From: Candidatus Poribacteria bacterium
GTDB taxonomy: Bacteria; Abyssobacteria; SURF-5
Reading direction: 5' to 3'
Length of the DNA stretch: 16,755 nucleotides
Assembly (NCBI GenBank): GCA_016215705.1
Contig: JACRIR010000005.1
Coordinates: 1 to 16,755, forward strand
In this document: positions 1 to 8,608 of the stretch, in pieces
How the letters are laid out: every line of letters starts with the position of its first letter
How positions within the stretch are numbered: position 1 is the first letter of the stretch
Notes under the pieces: model-generated
The model's input: only the letters and a program-made list of their open reading frames with translations
Databases searched by the model: none
Told to the model about the DNA's origin: nothing
Position numbers and translations under genes: made by a program

Positions 1-2133
1 GAAGACTTTGATTCGGGCGAGCCTGACGGCGTTTCCGTTTGGGCGCCGGGGCAGATAACGCTGGGGCCAAAAGCGGTTGTCACCGAGATCGACGCGCTGT
101 ATGTGTGGGCGCTTGCAGAGGACGGAAAGGGGAATATCTACGCAGGTACGGGTAATGACGGGAAGATATTCCGGATTGCTCCCGAAGGAAAATCCGAGGT
201 TTTTGCGGACCTTGAGTTGCAGCAGGCGCTGGCGCTCGTGTTCGACAAGCAAGAGAACGTCGTCTACGCAAGCGGTTTCCCGGGCGGAAAAGTCTATTCG
301 ATCAACGGCAAGGGCGAGGTTTCCGATTATTTTGACACAGGCCAGAATTCCGTGTGGGCGCTCTCGCTGGGCGCCAAAGGCGCGCTCTTTGCCGCCACAG
401 GTGATGAGGGTCGGATTTACAGAATCGAGGCGGGCGGCAAAGGCAGTCTGCTATATGATTCACCCGAGCGCCGCGTCTTGTCACTGGCCGTTGATCACGA
501 GGGAAACCTCTACGCGGGAACGGAACAGAGCGGACTCATTTATAAGTTTGATACTAGCGGACGGCCGTTCGTCCTTTACGATACGGAGCTTGAGGAAGTC
601 ACGTCAATGACTTTGGATGACGAAGGAAATCTCTATGCCGTCTCTTCCCCGGGCGGGTTGTTTGCAAAGATTCCGCCGATAGCGCTTCCCTCTGTCCCGA
701 GGCCTCCTCAGGATGCCTCCCAGGGAGGCGGCGCGCTGCTGATGGAGAGCGCGGCTCAGGCGCCACCAATGATGCCTGGCATGCCTGTCATCCCGACACC
801 CAAGAAACGGACGTGCATAGTCTACAAGATTGCGAAGGATGGGACCGCATCAAAGTTCTGGACTTCGCCCGAAAAGCTGGTTTTTTCAATTGCTTTCAGC
901 GGGGGCAATCTGCTGGCAGGCACAGGCGACGACGGAGTCATATACTCGGTCTCGCCGACGGGGGAGGCCGCGACGTATTATAAGTCCGATCAGAAACAAG
1001 CGCTCGACCTTCATCGCGCCGCCGACGGTTCGATCGCGGCATCACTCGGAAACAATGCGGGGATCGTGAGATTCAGTGGAGGCTACTCCGAGAAGGGCGT
1101 GTATATCTCGCCCGTTCACGATGCGACTGCTCAATCGCGGTGGGGAAAGATTTTCTGGGAAGCCGAAACGCCGTCTCAGGCGCATGCGTCATTTGCGACG
1201 CGCAGCGGTAACAGCGAGACGCCGGACGACACGTGGAGTGACTGGTCGAAGGAACACGCCGAGGGTTTCGTCTCGGAATCTCCGATGGCACGCTATATGC
1301 AATGGCGAGTGAAGTTAAGCTCTGCAAATCCGAGGCAAACACCGACCGTTCGCATTGTAACGGCAGCCTACCTCCAGGCCAATGTGGCGCCCGAAGTGAA
1401 GTCCGTAAAAGCTGAGACAGCGGGTGAAGGCCAGAAGGAGGGCGCCGCTGCCGGAGGAGGCGGCGACCTTGCCAAAGCGCTCAAGAGCCTTTCTTCGGGG
1501 GGAGCGCCGGGCTCCGAGGGAAAAGAGGGCGGCGCCGAAAAAGCGACGAAAGACGGCGTGAAGACGGCTCCTTCCTCGCACGAGACGAAGCTGAAAATCC
1601 GGTGGGAGGCCAAAGACGAAAACGGAGACACGCTTCAATATGAAGTCTATTTCAAGGGACTCGAGGAGACGCGGTGGAAACTCATAAAGGACGAGCTCAG
1701 CGTGACAAGTTATGAATGGGACACGCAAGCGGTTCCGGACGGTGAATACCATGTGAAGGTGATGGCAAGCGATTCGCCTGGTAATCCGGAGCAATCGGCG
1801 CTCAAGGCCGAGAGGGTGAGCGAATCGTTCACGATCGACAATACCGCGCCCGTGGCGGGACCTCTGAAAACAGCCCCTTCGAGCGCTGAAAGCGAGTATC
1901 AGATTTCTTCGGTGGTGTCTGACAATGTCAGCCCCGTGCGTTCCGCCCAATACAGCATTGACGCGGGTGATTGGATGACTACCTTCCCCGTTGACGGAAT
2001 CTTTGATTCCCTTTCTGAGAAAGTGGAATTTTCAACGGGAAAACTCGAAAGGGGCGAGCACACCGTCGTGCTGAAAGTAACGGACTACTATGGGAACGTG
2101 GGCGCAGCCAAGTCTACATTCGTCGTCAAATAG
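1..2133 (+). CDS. Beta-propeller protein with C-terminal Ig/Fn3-like domains, 5' end missing
   Basis: The frame is open from base 1, so the gene starts before the window; 710 residues are visible. The first ~225 residues and a later block (~residues 275-365) hold about seven imperfect repeats of the type GNLYAGTxxxGxIYxI, each a propeller blade like those of NHL/SMP-30/two-component-regulator propellers. A Pro/Gly-rich break at ~220-270 separates the two blocks. Next come a probable beta-sandwich module (~375-460), a Gly/Ala/Lys/Glu low-complexity linker (~470-535), a Fn3/cadherin-like domain with DENGDTLQYEVYFKG and DGEYHVKVMASD, and a final Ig-like domain with TVVLKVTDYYGNVG. There is no catalytic motif and no transmembrane segment in the visible part. 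Export is likely from the architecture, but the signal peptide would lie outside the window. A binding or scaffold role is inference. The GTG at 103 is an internal codon, not the start. Confidence 0.85.
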   Translation, partial: EDFDSGEPDGVSVWAPGQITLGPKAVVTEIDALYVWALAEDGKGNIYAGTGNDGKIFRIAPEGKSEVFADLELQQALALVFDKQENVVYASGFPGGKVYSINGKGEVSDYFDTGQNSVWALSLGAKGALFAATGDEGRIYRIEAGGKGSLLYDSPERRVLSLAVDHEGNLYAGTEQSGLIYKFDTSGRPFVLYDTELEEVTSMTLDDEGNLYAVSSPGGLFAKIPPIALPSVPRPPQDASQGGGALLMESAAQAPPMMPGMPVIPTPKKRTCIVYKIAKDGTASKFWTSPEKLVFSIAFSGGNLLAGTGDDGVIYSVSPTGEAATYYKSDQKQALDLHRAADGSIAASLGNNAGIVRFSGGYSEKGVYISPVHDATAQSRWGKIFWEAETPSQAHASFATRSGNSETPDDTWSDWSKEHAEGFVSESPMARYMQWRVKLSSANPRQTPTVRIVTAAYLQANVAPEVKSVKAETAGEGQKEGAAAGGGGDLAKALKSLSSGGAPGSEGKEGGAEKATKDGVKTAPSSHETKLKIRWEAKDENGDTLQYEVYFKGLEETRWKLIKDELSVTSYEWDTQAVPDGEYHVKVMASDSPGNPEQSALKAERVSESFTIDNTAPVAGPLKTAPSSAESEYQISSVVSDNVSPVRSAQYSIDAGDWMTTFPVDGIFDSLSEKVEFSTGKLERGEHTVVLKVTDYYGNVGAAKSTFVVK

Positions 2134-2189
2134 GAGGAACCAGGGGAAGGGAACGGTTATTCGGTGACCATTCTCCCGCGCAGTTTGCC

Positions 2190-2885
2190 ATGGACCCGAA
2201 CGAAGAAGGAATAGACCGCATTCTGGTGGTCGACGATGACCCCATAAACGCGGAACTGCTGAAGACAAAGTTGACGTCTCTCGGCTACGTAGTCACGACC
2301 GCCCATAGCGCCGAGGAAGCGCTCGACGCCGACCGGAAGGCGCGCCCACACCTGATCCTGCTCGACGTTGTGCTTCCGGAAATGAGCGGCTTCGAGGCCT
2401 GCCGGAAGTTGAATGAGACTCACAAGGACAGCTATGTTCCCGTCATCCTCGTGACCTCGATGAATGACGTCACGAGTAAGATAAGGGGCCTCGAGAGCGG
2501 CGCGTACGACTACGTGACGAAGCCGTTCGACGCGCAGGAATTGCTCGCCCGGGTGCGCTCAGCCCTGCGCACAAAGAGGCTGTATGACGAACTCAGGGTG
2601 ACCCGCGAGAAACTGATCGAGGCCGAGAAGCTTGCGGCCCTCGCGGAACTCACGATAACTCTCCATCACGAAATAAATAATCCCCTGCAAGCGATCGTGC
2701 TTTCGGCTGAGAACATGGCGGGTGACCTGCCTGAAGGCAAGGTGTCAAAGGATGACATCGACATAATCCTCAAGAGCTGCGCGAGGATCGATGAGGTCCT
2801 AAAGAGGATTGTGAACCTCAAGCGGGTGCGTTCGGCCAGATATCTCGGCCAAACCGACATGCTTGACCTCGACAAATCGATTTGA
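2190..2885 (+). CDS. Receiver-HisKA protein lacking an ATPase domain
   Basis: This 231-aa cytoplasmic signalling protein has two parts. Residues 10-125 are a CheY-like receiver with the acidic cluster D15-D17, phosphoacceptor D59 (LILLDVVLPE), T89/S90 (VTS) and K111 (TKPF). A coiled-coil linker (~130-155) leads to a HisKA dimerisation helix with H-box TLHHEINNPL; H160 is the expected phospho-histidine. The protein stops about 70 residues later with no N, G1 or G2 boxes, so it cannot bind ATP as a kinase would. It could receive phosphate on D59, relay through H160, or dimerise with another kinase. I saw no broken HATPase remnant in the 27 bp before the convergent copper ATPase gene, so the short form is probably native. 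No start codon lies in frame upstream of ATG 2190 in the 57-bp gap after the propeller gene. A Shine-Dalgarno-like AGGAGG sits at that gene's stop, too far away to serve this start. Confidence 0.88.
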   Translation: MDPNEEGIDRILVVDDDPINAELLKTKLTSLGYVVTTAHSAEEALDADRKARPHLILLDVVLPEMSGFEACRKLNETHKDSYVPVILVTSMNDVTSKIRGLESGAYDYVTKPFDAQELLARVRSALRTKRLYDELRVTREKLIEAEKLAALAELTITLHHEINNPLQAIVLSAENMAGDLPEGKVSKDDIDIILKSCARIDEVLKRIVNLKRVRSARYLGQTDMLDLDKSI

Positions 2886-2912
2886 TTGTCAGCGGAAGCC
2901 TTCCGATCGGCC

Positions 2913-5651
<2,739 letters not shown>

Positions 5652-5675
5652 GTCCGCATCTCCTTCGTATCTTCT

Positions 5676-5715
5676 CGCACCGCCAAAGCGCAAAGATGGC
5701 AACGAAAAGAAGAGA
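5676..5715. repeat. Possible remnant of a GCAAAG-type dispersed repeat
   Basis: The stretch containing CCGCCAAAGCGCAAAGATGG followed by AACGAAAAGAAGAG resembles the AACCGCAAAGACGCAGAGAG element at 16420-16460 near the other end of the window. Both have the GCAAAG core and a purine-rich tail. It lies just upstream of the copper ATPase gene. The match is loose, and I did not find clear ends. Confidence 0.35.
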
Positions 5716-5780
5716 TCTGGGGAATAGATGTCACCGGCGTGTTGCCCGAATGAGATTGCGCTTCACCGTGCTGTCAAAAT

Positions 5781-5874
5781 TGTCATTCTGAGGAGCGAAG
5801 CGACGAAGAATCTCTCATTTTCCTGCAAATTTGCGACCTATAGACAGAGATTCTTCGCTCCGCTCAGAATAACA
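5781..5874. repeat. MITE/REP-like inverted repeat
   Basis: The left arm (5781-5814) begins TGTCATTCTGAGGAGCG and ends GAAGAATCTC. The right arm (5847-5874) begins GAGATTCTTCGCTCCGCT and ends AATAACA. The arms are reverse complements apart from a 6-nt length difference and a few mismatches. A ~32-bp AT-rich centre lies between them. This arm sequence is a very common dispersed palindromic element in environmental bacterial genomes. It has no coding capacity and sits between the RseC-family stop (5953) and the copper ATPase start (5651). A transcript reading through would form a long hairpin, which may act as a partial terminator or mRNA stabiliser. The rest of the 5652-5952 gap shows no gene. 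Confidence 0.85.
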
Positions 5875-5952
5875 AACGGCTATTACCATTTGGGCAACAT
5901 GCCGTCACGAGTCAAAGAAGAAATCACTCGGATCGAATCGGACATCCTCCCC

Positions 5953-6417
5953 TTATTTTTTCGGCCTCTTCACGTCCTCAGACGGCACAATTGCCGTTAT
6001 CGTCGGGGTCAGCTTCCCTTGTTTTCCGAAGAACCGGCCAAGCCACCGGGAAACCGTGAATCCGACGGCCAGACCCGCAACCGCTCCAATGCCTCCCCAC
6101 AGGTCCCCCCGGAATGATTCGCTTCCGTAGAGGCCCACAATGGCCCCTGCGAAAAACGTGGTAAGCGGCACGATATATGCCAAGAGTGAGGCCCAGACAA
6201 GCTCACCCCCGCTAAGCTCAATTCGAACGCATTGATTCACCGACACACCCAGCGGGTCCGCCACCTCGATTATTCTCCTGGCGCCAAACGCGGGGACACA
6301 ACTCGCGGATGCGCCGTTCTTGGTGGCGCTGCAGTGGGCGCACATGCTGCTCCGCGATACTTCGATGCGCGCGCGCCCGTCCCGTGCCTCGACCACTCTC
6401 CCAATTTCAGTTTCCAT
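5953..6417 (-). CDS. RseC/MucC-family (SoxR-reducing system) inner-membrane protein
   Basis: The 154-aa product opens with METEIGRVVEARDGRARIEV. This is followed by a cysteine cluster C26-x2-C29-x10-C40, as in the RseC/MucC family. Two hydrophobic helices follow (~77-97 and ~107-126), then a basic tail ending KRPKK. In the family the Cys-rich N-terminus and the C-terminus are cytoplasmic. Members act with sigma-E control or with the Rnf-like complex that re-reduces SoxR. No sigma-E or rnf gene lies in the window, so the partner is unknown. ATG 6417 has a weak GAGG about 12 nt upstream. Its same-strand neighbours are the pseudogene upstream and the copper ATPase downstream across a ~300-bp gap with a MITE-like repeat, so cotranscription with the ATPase is doubtful. 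The family call is fairly firm; the physiological role is not. Confidence 0.82.
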   Translation of the reverse strand: METEIGRVVEARDGRARIEVSRSSMCAHCSATKNGASASCVPAFGARRIIEVADPLGVSVNQCVRIELSGGELVWASLLAYIVPLTTFFAGAIVGLYGSESFRGDLWGGIGAVAGLAVGFTVSRWLGRFFGKQGKLTPTITAIVPSEDVKRPKK

Positions 6418-6501
6418 ATGCAGACAAACCTCGGATCACGAGTTGCAAATGCACCCGAACGACGCGAATGAGAACCTGTCTTTCTCTATCCATATCTTAA
6501 C

Positions 6502-6981
6502 TCATTTGGGGTGAACTCGACAACAGCAAAAGAGAGCCGACAAGAAAACCTGAACGCGACACAAGAGAGCTTGCCACAGGGCAGACAAGGCGAAAGGAGC
6601 AAGGAGAAAGGGGAAGGGAATGAATGAAACTGCAAAGAATGCAATGTAGAGGTGCTGTCGGGCATATGCGACAATCATCTGGCCGAGTGATCTGCCCTCG
6701 GCAGGAATCAGGTTCAGCGCCCTTTTCATCGGATCGACCAGCCTGTCAAAAGTAACAGAGTCAACGATGCCGGTACCGGGAAGACCTGCCACTATTTGAA
6801 ACTCCTTGACAACTCGTTCCGTCGCCGGCCCGAAATCGCCGTCGATGGCCGTCCGAAAATTATGGAGCGCGAGCCATTCCTGGACAATGCGGACATCGGA
6901 GCCGCTATCGCGTCTTCTCTAAGAGCTGGTTATCGAAAGCTTGGCGTGCTCGGGCGCTACAGCGTTTGTTCTTTCGTTCAT
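6502..6981 (-). pseudogene. Decayed peptidoglycan-binding (CHAP-type) protein
   Basis: Reading the minus strand from ATG 6981 (AAGGGG about 8 nt upstream) gives MNERTNAVAPEHAKLSITSS and then an in-frame TAG at 6919-6921. The same frame continues with RDSGSDVRIVQEWLALHNF, GDFGPATERVVKEFQ and GIVDSVTFDRLVDPM. These are hallmarks of a peptidoglycan-binding domain 1 repeat. It then reads RSLGQMIVAYARQHL, the segment that in intact relatives leads into a CHAP-like amidase domain. From about 6648 the frame gives only low-complexity hydrophobic residues encoded by a pyrimidine-rich stretch, and no CHAP motif appears in the other frames. The gene therefore has both a premature stop and a lost or replaced catalytic domain. 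Restart at a downstream codon could yield only a short fragment. The 6418-6501 flank holds no gene that I can support. Confidence 0.78.
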
Positions 6982-7046
6982 GGCGAAGCCCCTTCTGTCC
7001 TTCATTGGAGAGGCCTGGGGGCATGCACCTTTCGTCTTTCTCCTTT

Positions 7047-8165
7047 TCAGGATTCTCGATTCCTGGCGCTCCAATCATTTGTGAAGAACATTGCTGAGAG
7101 AACGACAGGAAGCGTGAAAGAGAACTGAGTTCCCCAGTCCTTTCTCGATTCCGCCCAGATTCTGCCGCTGAACTTCTCGATAACAAGTTGGCAGAATTGA
7201 AGACCTAGTCCGTGGCTGCGGCGCGCCGAGCGCAGACGCTCGACCTCAATCGCCGTATTCTCTTGAAACACGCGCGCCAGGACGTCGGACGGAATTACAT
7301 CGCCGTCATCAAAGACATTAAAAAGCATATCCTTATCCCCTGCCTTGTAGTGTGCTGAGACCACGATTCGGCCGCCGGGGTGAGTATACCGGGCGGCATT
7401 GTCAAGCAAATTAAAGAAAACGCGATCGAGAAGGCTTCGTTCGACAATTATGTCGGGCTGTTCAGGCGGGAGATTCCACTCCAGCGTGACGCCTTCCTTT
7501 ACCAGCAGCCGAAAATCGGCGCATACGGCCTCAATCACTGCATTGGGACGCACGCATTCGACGACGAGTTCTCGATCCCTTAACGCCGGCACACTGCGGA
7601 TTGAGCGGACCATCTCGGACAAGCGGCGCTCACTGCGCTTGGCCGCCTTGAGCATGTCGCAGATACGTTCAAACGCAGAGTCCGTATGTCTCTCCAGTTC
7701 CATTTCCATCACATCGAGAGACGCCTTGATGACCTGAAGAGGCGACGCAAGGTCGTGGTATATCATGGATAAAGCCATGTCTCCGGCGTCAGACAGTTCT
7801 TCACTCTTGTCTGCCGCTTCAGTTTTTCCTTGTTCGCCGGCCCCCTTTACAATGCATATGACTTTCCGAAGTTTCCCGCAATCGTCGAATATAGGGAATA
7901 CGGATTCGAGCCGCTGGCAGCGCTTTAGCACTTCAACACGGCCTATGTCATCGATTCCCATGCTGACAGCCTTGCTCGAACAACCATTGTTGCACGGGCT
8001 CAGGTTCAATCCTCGAAAGAGGCTGCACAGATCTTTATCGATCTGTTGTTTCTCATTGAGATTGAAGAATTTATGAAAGCTCGGGTTTGCATTTACAATG
8101 CGGAAATCGGTGTCAACAATAACGATGGCATCGGAGACGTGTTCAAAGAGAAACGTTGATTCCAT
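7047..8165 (-). CDS. Soluble PAS-domain sensor histidine kinase
   Basis: The 372-aa protein has no transmembrane segment, so it senses a cytoplasmic cue. Residues ~5-108 form a PAS domain (SDAIVIVDTDFRIVNANPSF). It holds a cysteine set C47, C58, C62 with further Cys at 83, 96 and 104, suggesting metal, cofactor or redox sensing (inference). A Glu/Lys-rich linker leads to HisKA with H-box MIYHDLASPL (H137). The ATPase domain has the N box FFNLLDNAARYTHPGG (N252, N256), G1 DDGD (286-289), an F-box-like VFQENTA and G2 HGLGLQ. A ~20-residue tail follows the last strand. ATG 8165 has GAGGTGA at a good distance. GTG 8189 would add eight residues but lies almost inside the palindrome at 8193-8212. 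No response regulator is adjacent; the receiver-HisKA protein 4 kb away is a possible partner. The upstream neighbour is the 72-aa gene, 74 bp away. Confidence 0.93.
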   Translation of the reverse strand: MESTFLFEHVSDAIVIVDTDFRIVNANPSFHKFFNLNEKQQIDKDLCSLFRGLNLSPCNNGCSSKAVSMGIDDIGRVEVLKRCQRLESVFPIFDDCGKLRKVICIVKGAGEQGKTEAADKSEELSDAGDMALSMIYHDLASPLQVIKASLDVMEMELERHTDSAFERICDMLKAAKRSERRLSEMVRSIRSVPALRDRELVVECVRPNAVIEAVCADFRLLVKEGVTLEWNLPPEQPDIIVERSLLDRVFFNLLDNAARYTHPGGRIVVSAHYKAGDKDMLFNVFDDGDVIPSDVLARVFQENTAIEVERLRSARRSHGLGLQFCQLVIEKFSGRIWAESRKDWGTQFSFTLPVVLSAMFFTNDWSARNRES

Positions 8166-8192
8166 GCGTAGACTCACCTCACTCTGCACATC

Positions 8193-8212
8193 GCCTGTAA
8201 CTGGTTACAGGC
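8193..8212. promoter_or_regulatory. Palindromic operator candidate upstream of the kinase gene
   Basis: This is a perfect inverted repeat, GCCTGTAAC-TG-GTTACAGGC, with 9-bp arms and a 2-bp centre. It ends 27 bp upstream of ATG 8165. Each arm contains the heptamer GTTACAG/CTGTAAC that also forms the 11-bp direct repeats at 8541-8569. I saw no further copy of this heptamer elsewhere in the window. The centre is too short for a normal RNA hairpin loop and no T-run follows, so a protein-binding site is more likely than a terminator. Confidence 0.6.
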
Positions 8213-8239
8213 TTTGGACTTTTGGATGACACGGGCGTC

Positions 8240-8458
8240 TTAAAGGGTAGTGGGAGCAGGATTGCCCGAGTTCTCACCCGGCCCCCGTTCTCCTCCGGAC
8301 CGCTCGCCTTTTGCGGAGGCCAGTATGGCCCAGAGCTCGTTGAGATTCTCGAAGCTGCTTTTGTCCCTCTTCCCTACTTTCTCGACTGTTCCCAGGATTT
8401 TCGTCGGAACTGCCTCGTCTCGCCGGTAGATGTGAACTATGTAGCTTTCGACCATCAT
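8240..8458 (-). CDS. Conserved small protein of unknown function (ESYIVHIYRRD type)
   Basis: The 72-aa product begins MMVESYIVHIYRRDEAVPTK, followed by a short ILGTVEKVGKRDKSSF stretch and NLNELWAIL. I recognise this as a recurrent small-protein pattern in environmental and delta-proteobacterial-type genomes: a YIVRIYRR strand, a VGxVExVG strand and a terminal ELWxIL helix. I know of no assigned function. The tail from ~52 on is Gly/Pro/Ser-rich and probably disordered. Start 8458 or the adjacent ATG 8455 are both possible; AAAGGGCGAAG lies just upstream. It follows the candidate SARP-type promoter at 8524-8569 and precedes the histidine kinase gene, so the two may be cotranscribed. Conserved motifs and a plausible ribosome site make this a real gene rather than a shadow. 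Confidence 0.75.
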   Translation of the reverse strand: MMVESYIVHIYRRDEAVPTKILGTVEKVGKRDKSSFENLNELWAILASAKGERSGGERGPGENSGNPAPTTL

Positions 8459-8523
8459 ATCTTCGCCCTTTGAAGTAGAACTTGGTTAATCTCTCAAATG
8501 AGTTTCTTCTTAGTTACGAGATA

Positions 8524-8529
8524 ATTATA
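8524..8529 (-). promoter_or_regulatory. -10 box of promoter for the 72-aa gene
   Basis: The minus strand reads a perfect TATAAT. No recognisable -35 lies 16-18 bp upstream; that position is taken by the direct repeats at 8541-8569. A promoter with a good -10 and no -35 normally needs an activator. The predicted transcript would start near 8517, giving a leader of about 60 nt to ATG 8458. Confidence 0.6.
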
Positions 8530-8540
8530 TCAGATGAGAG

Positions 8541-8569
8541 GTTACAGATAGGTTACAGATAGGTCACAG
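8541..8569. promoter_or_regulatory. Three 11-bp direct repeats, candidate SARP-type activator site
   Basis: On the plus strand GTTACAG occurs at 8541-8547 and 8552-8558, and GTCACAG at 8563-8569. The spacers are exactly 4 bp (ATAG), so the period is 11 bp, about one helical turn. The array covers the -35 position of the minus-strand TATAAT at 8524-8529, with 11 bp between them in this register. Heptameric direct repeats of 11-bp period ahead of the -10 are the established target of SARP (winged helix-BTAD) activators. The gene for such a regulator ends 39 bp away at 8609. The binding itself is inferred. Confidence 0.6.
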
Positions 8570-8608
8570 ATTCGATTTTTTTGATTACCCGGATTATGAG
8601 ACTTACCG

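Noticed and set aside
2893-2905. Palindrome CGGAAGCCTTCCG in the convergent gap as a terminator
   Set aside because: The centre is a single base, leaving at most a 5-bp stem with a tiny loop, and no T-run follows directly on either strand.
5652-5702. Upstream start for the copper ATPase
   Set aside because: The extra 17 residues derive from repeat-like DNA, while ATG 5651 has an ideal ribosome site and starts right at the first HMA domain.
6796-7128. Plus-strand open frame of 110 aa
   Set aside because: It lies opposite the peptidoglycan-binding remnant and the kinase C-terminus; the minus-strand reading gives clear family motifs.
8541-8569. Short tandem repeats as a CRISPR fragment
   Set aside because: The period is 11 bp with no unique spacers, and no cas genes are present.
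8571-8582. Run of seven T as a terminator of the BTAD gene
   Set aside because: The T-run is on the plus strand while the gene is on the minus strand, and no GC-rich hairpin precedes it in the proper orientation.
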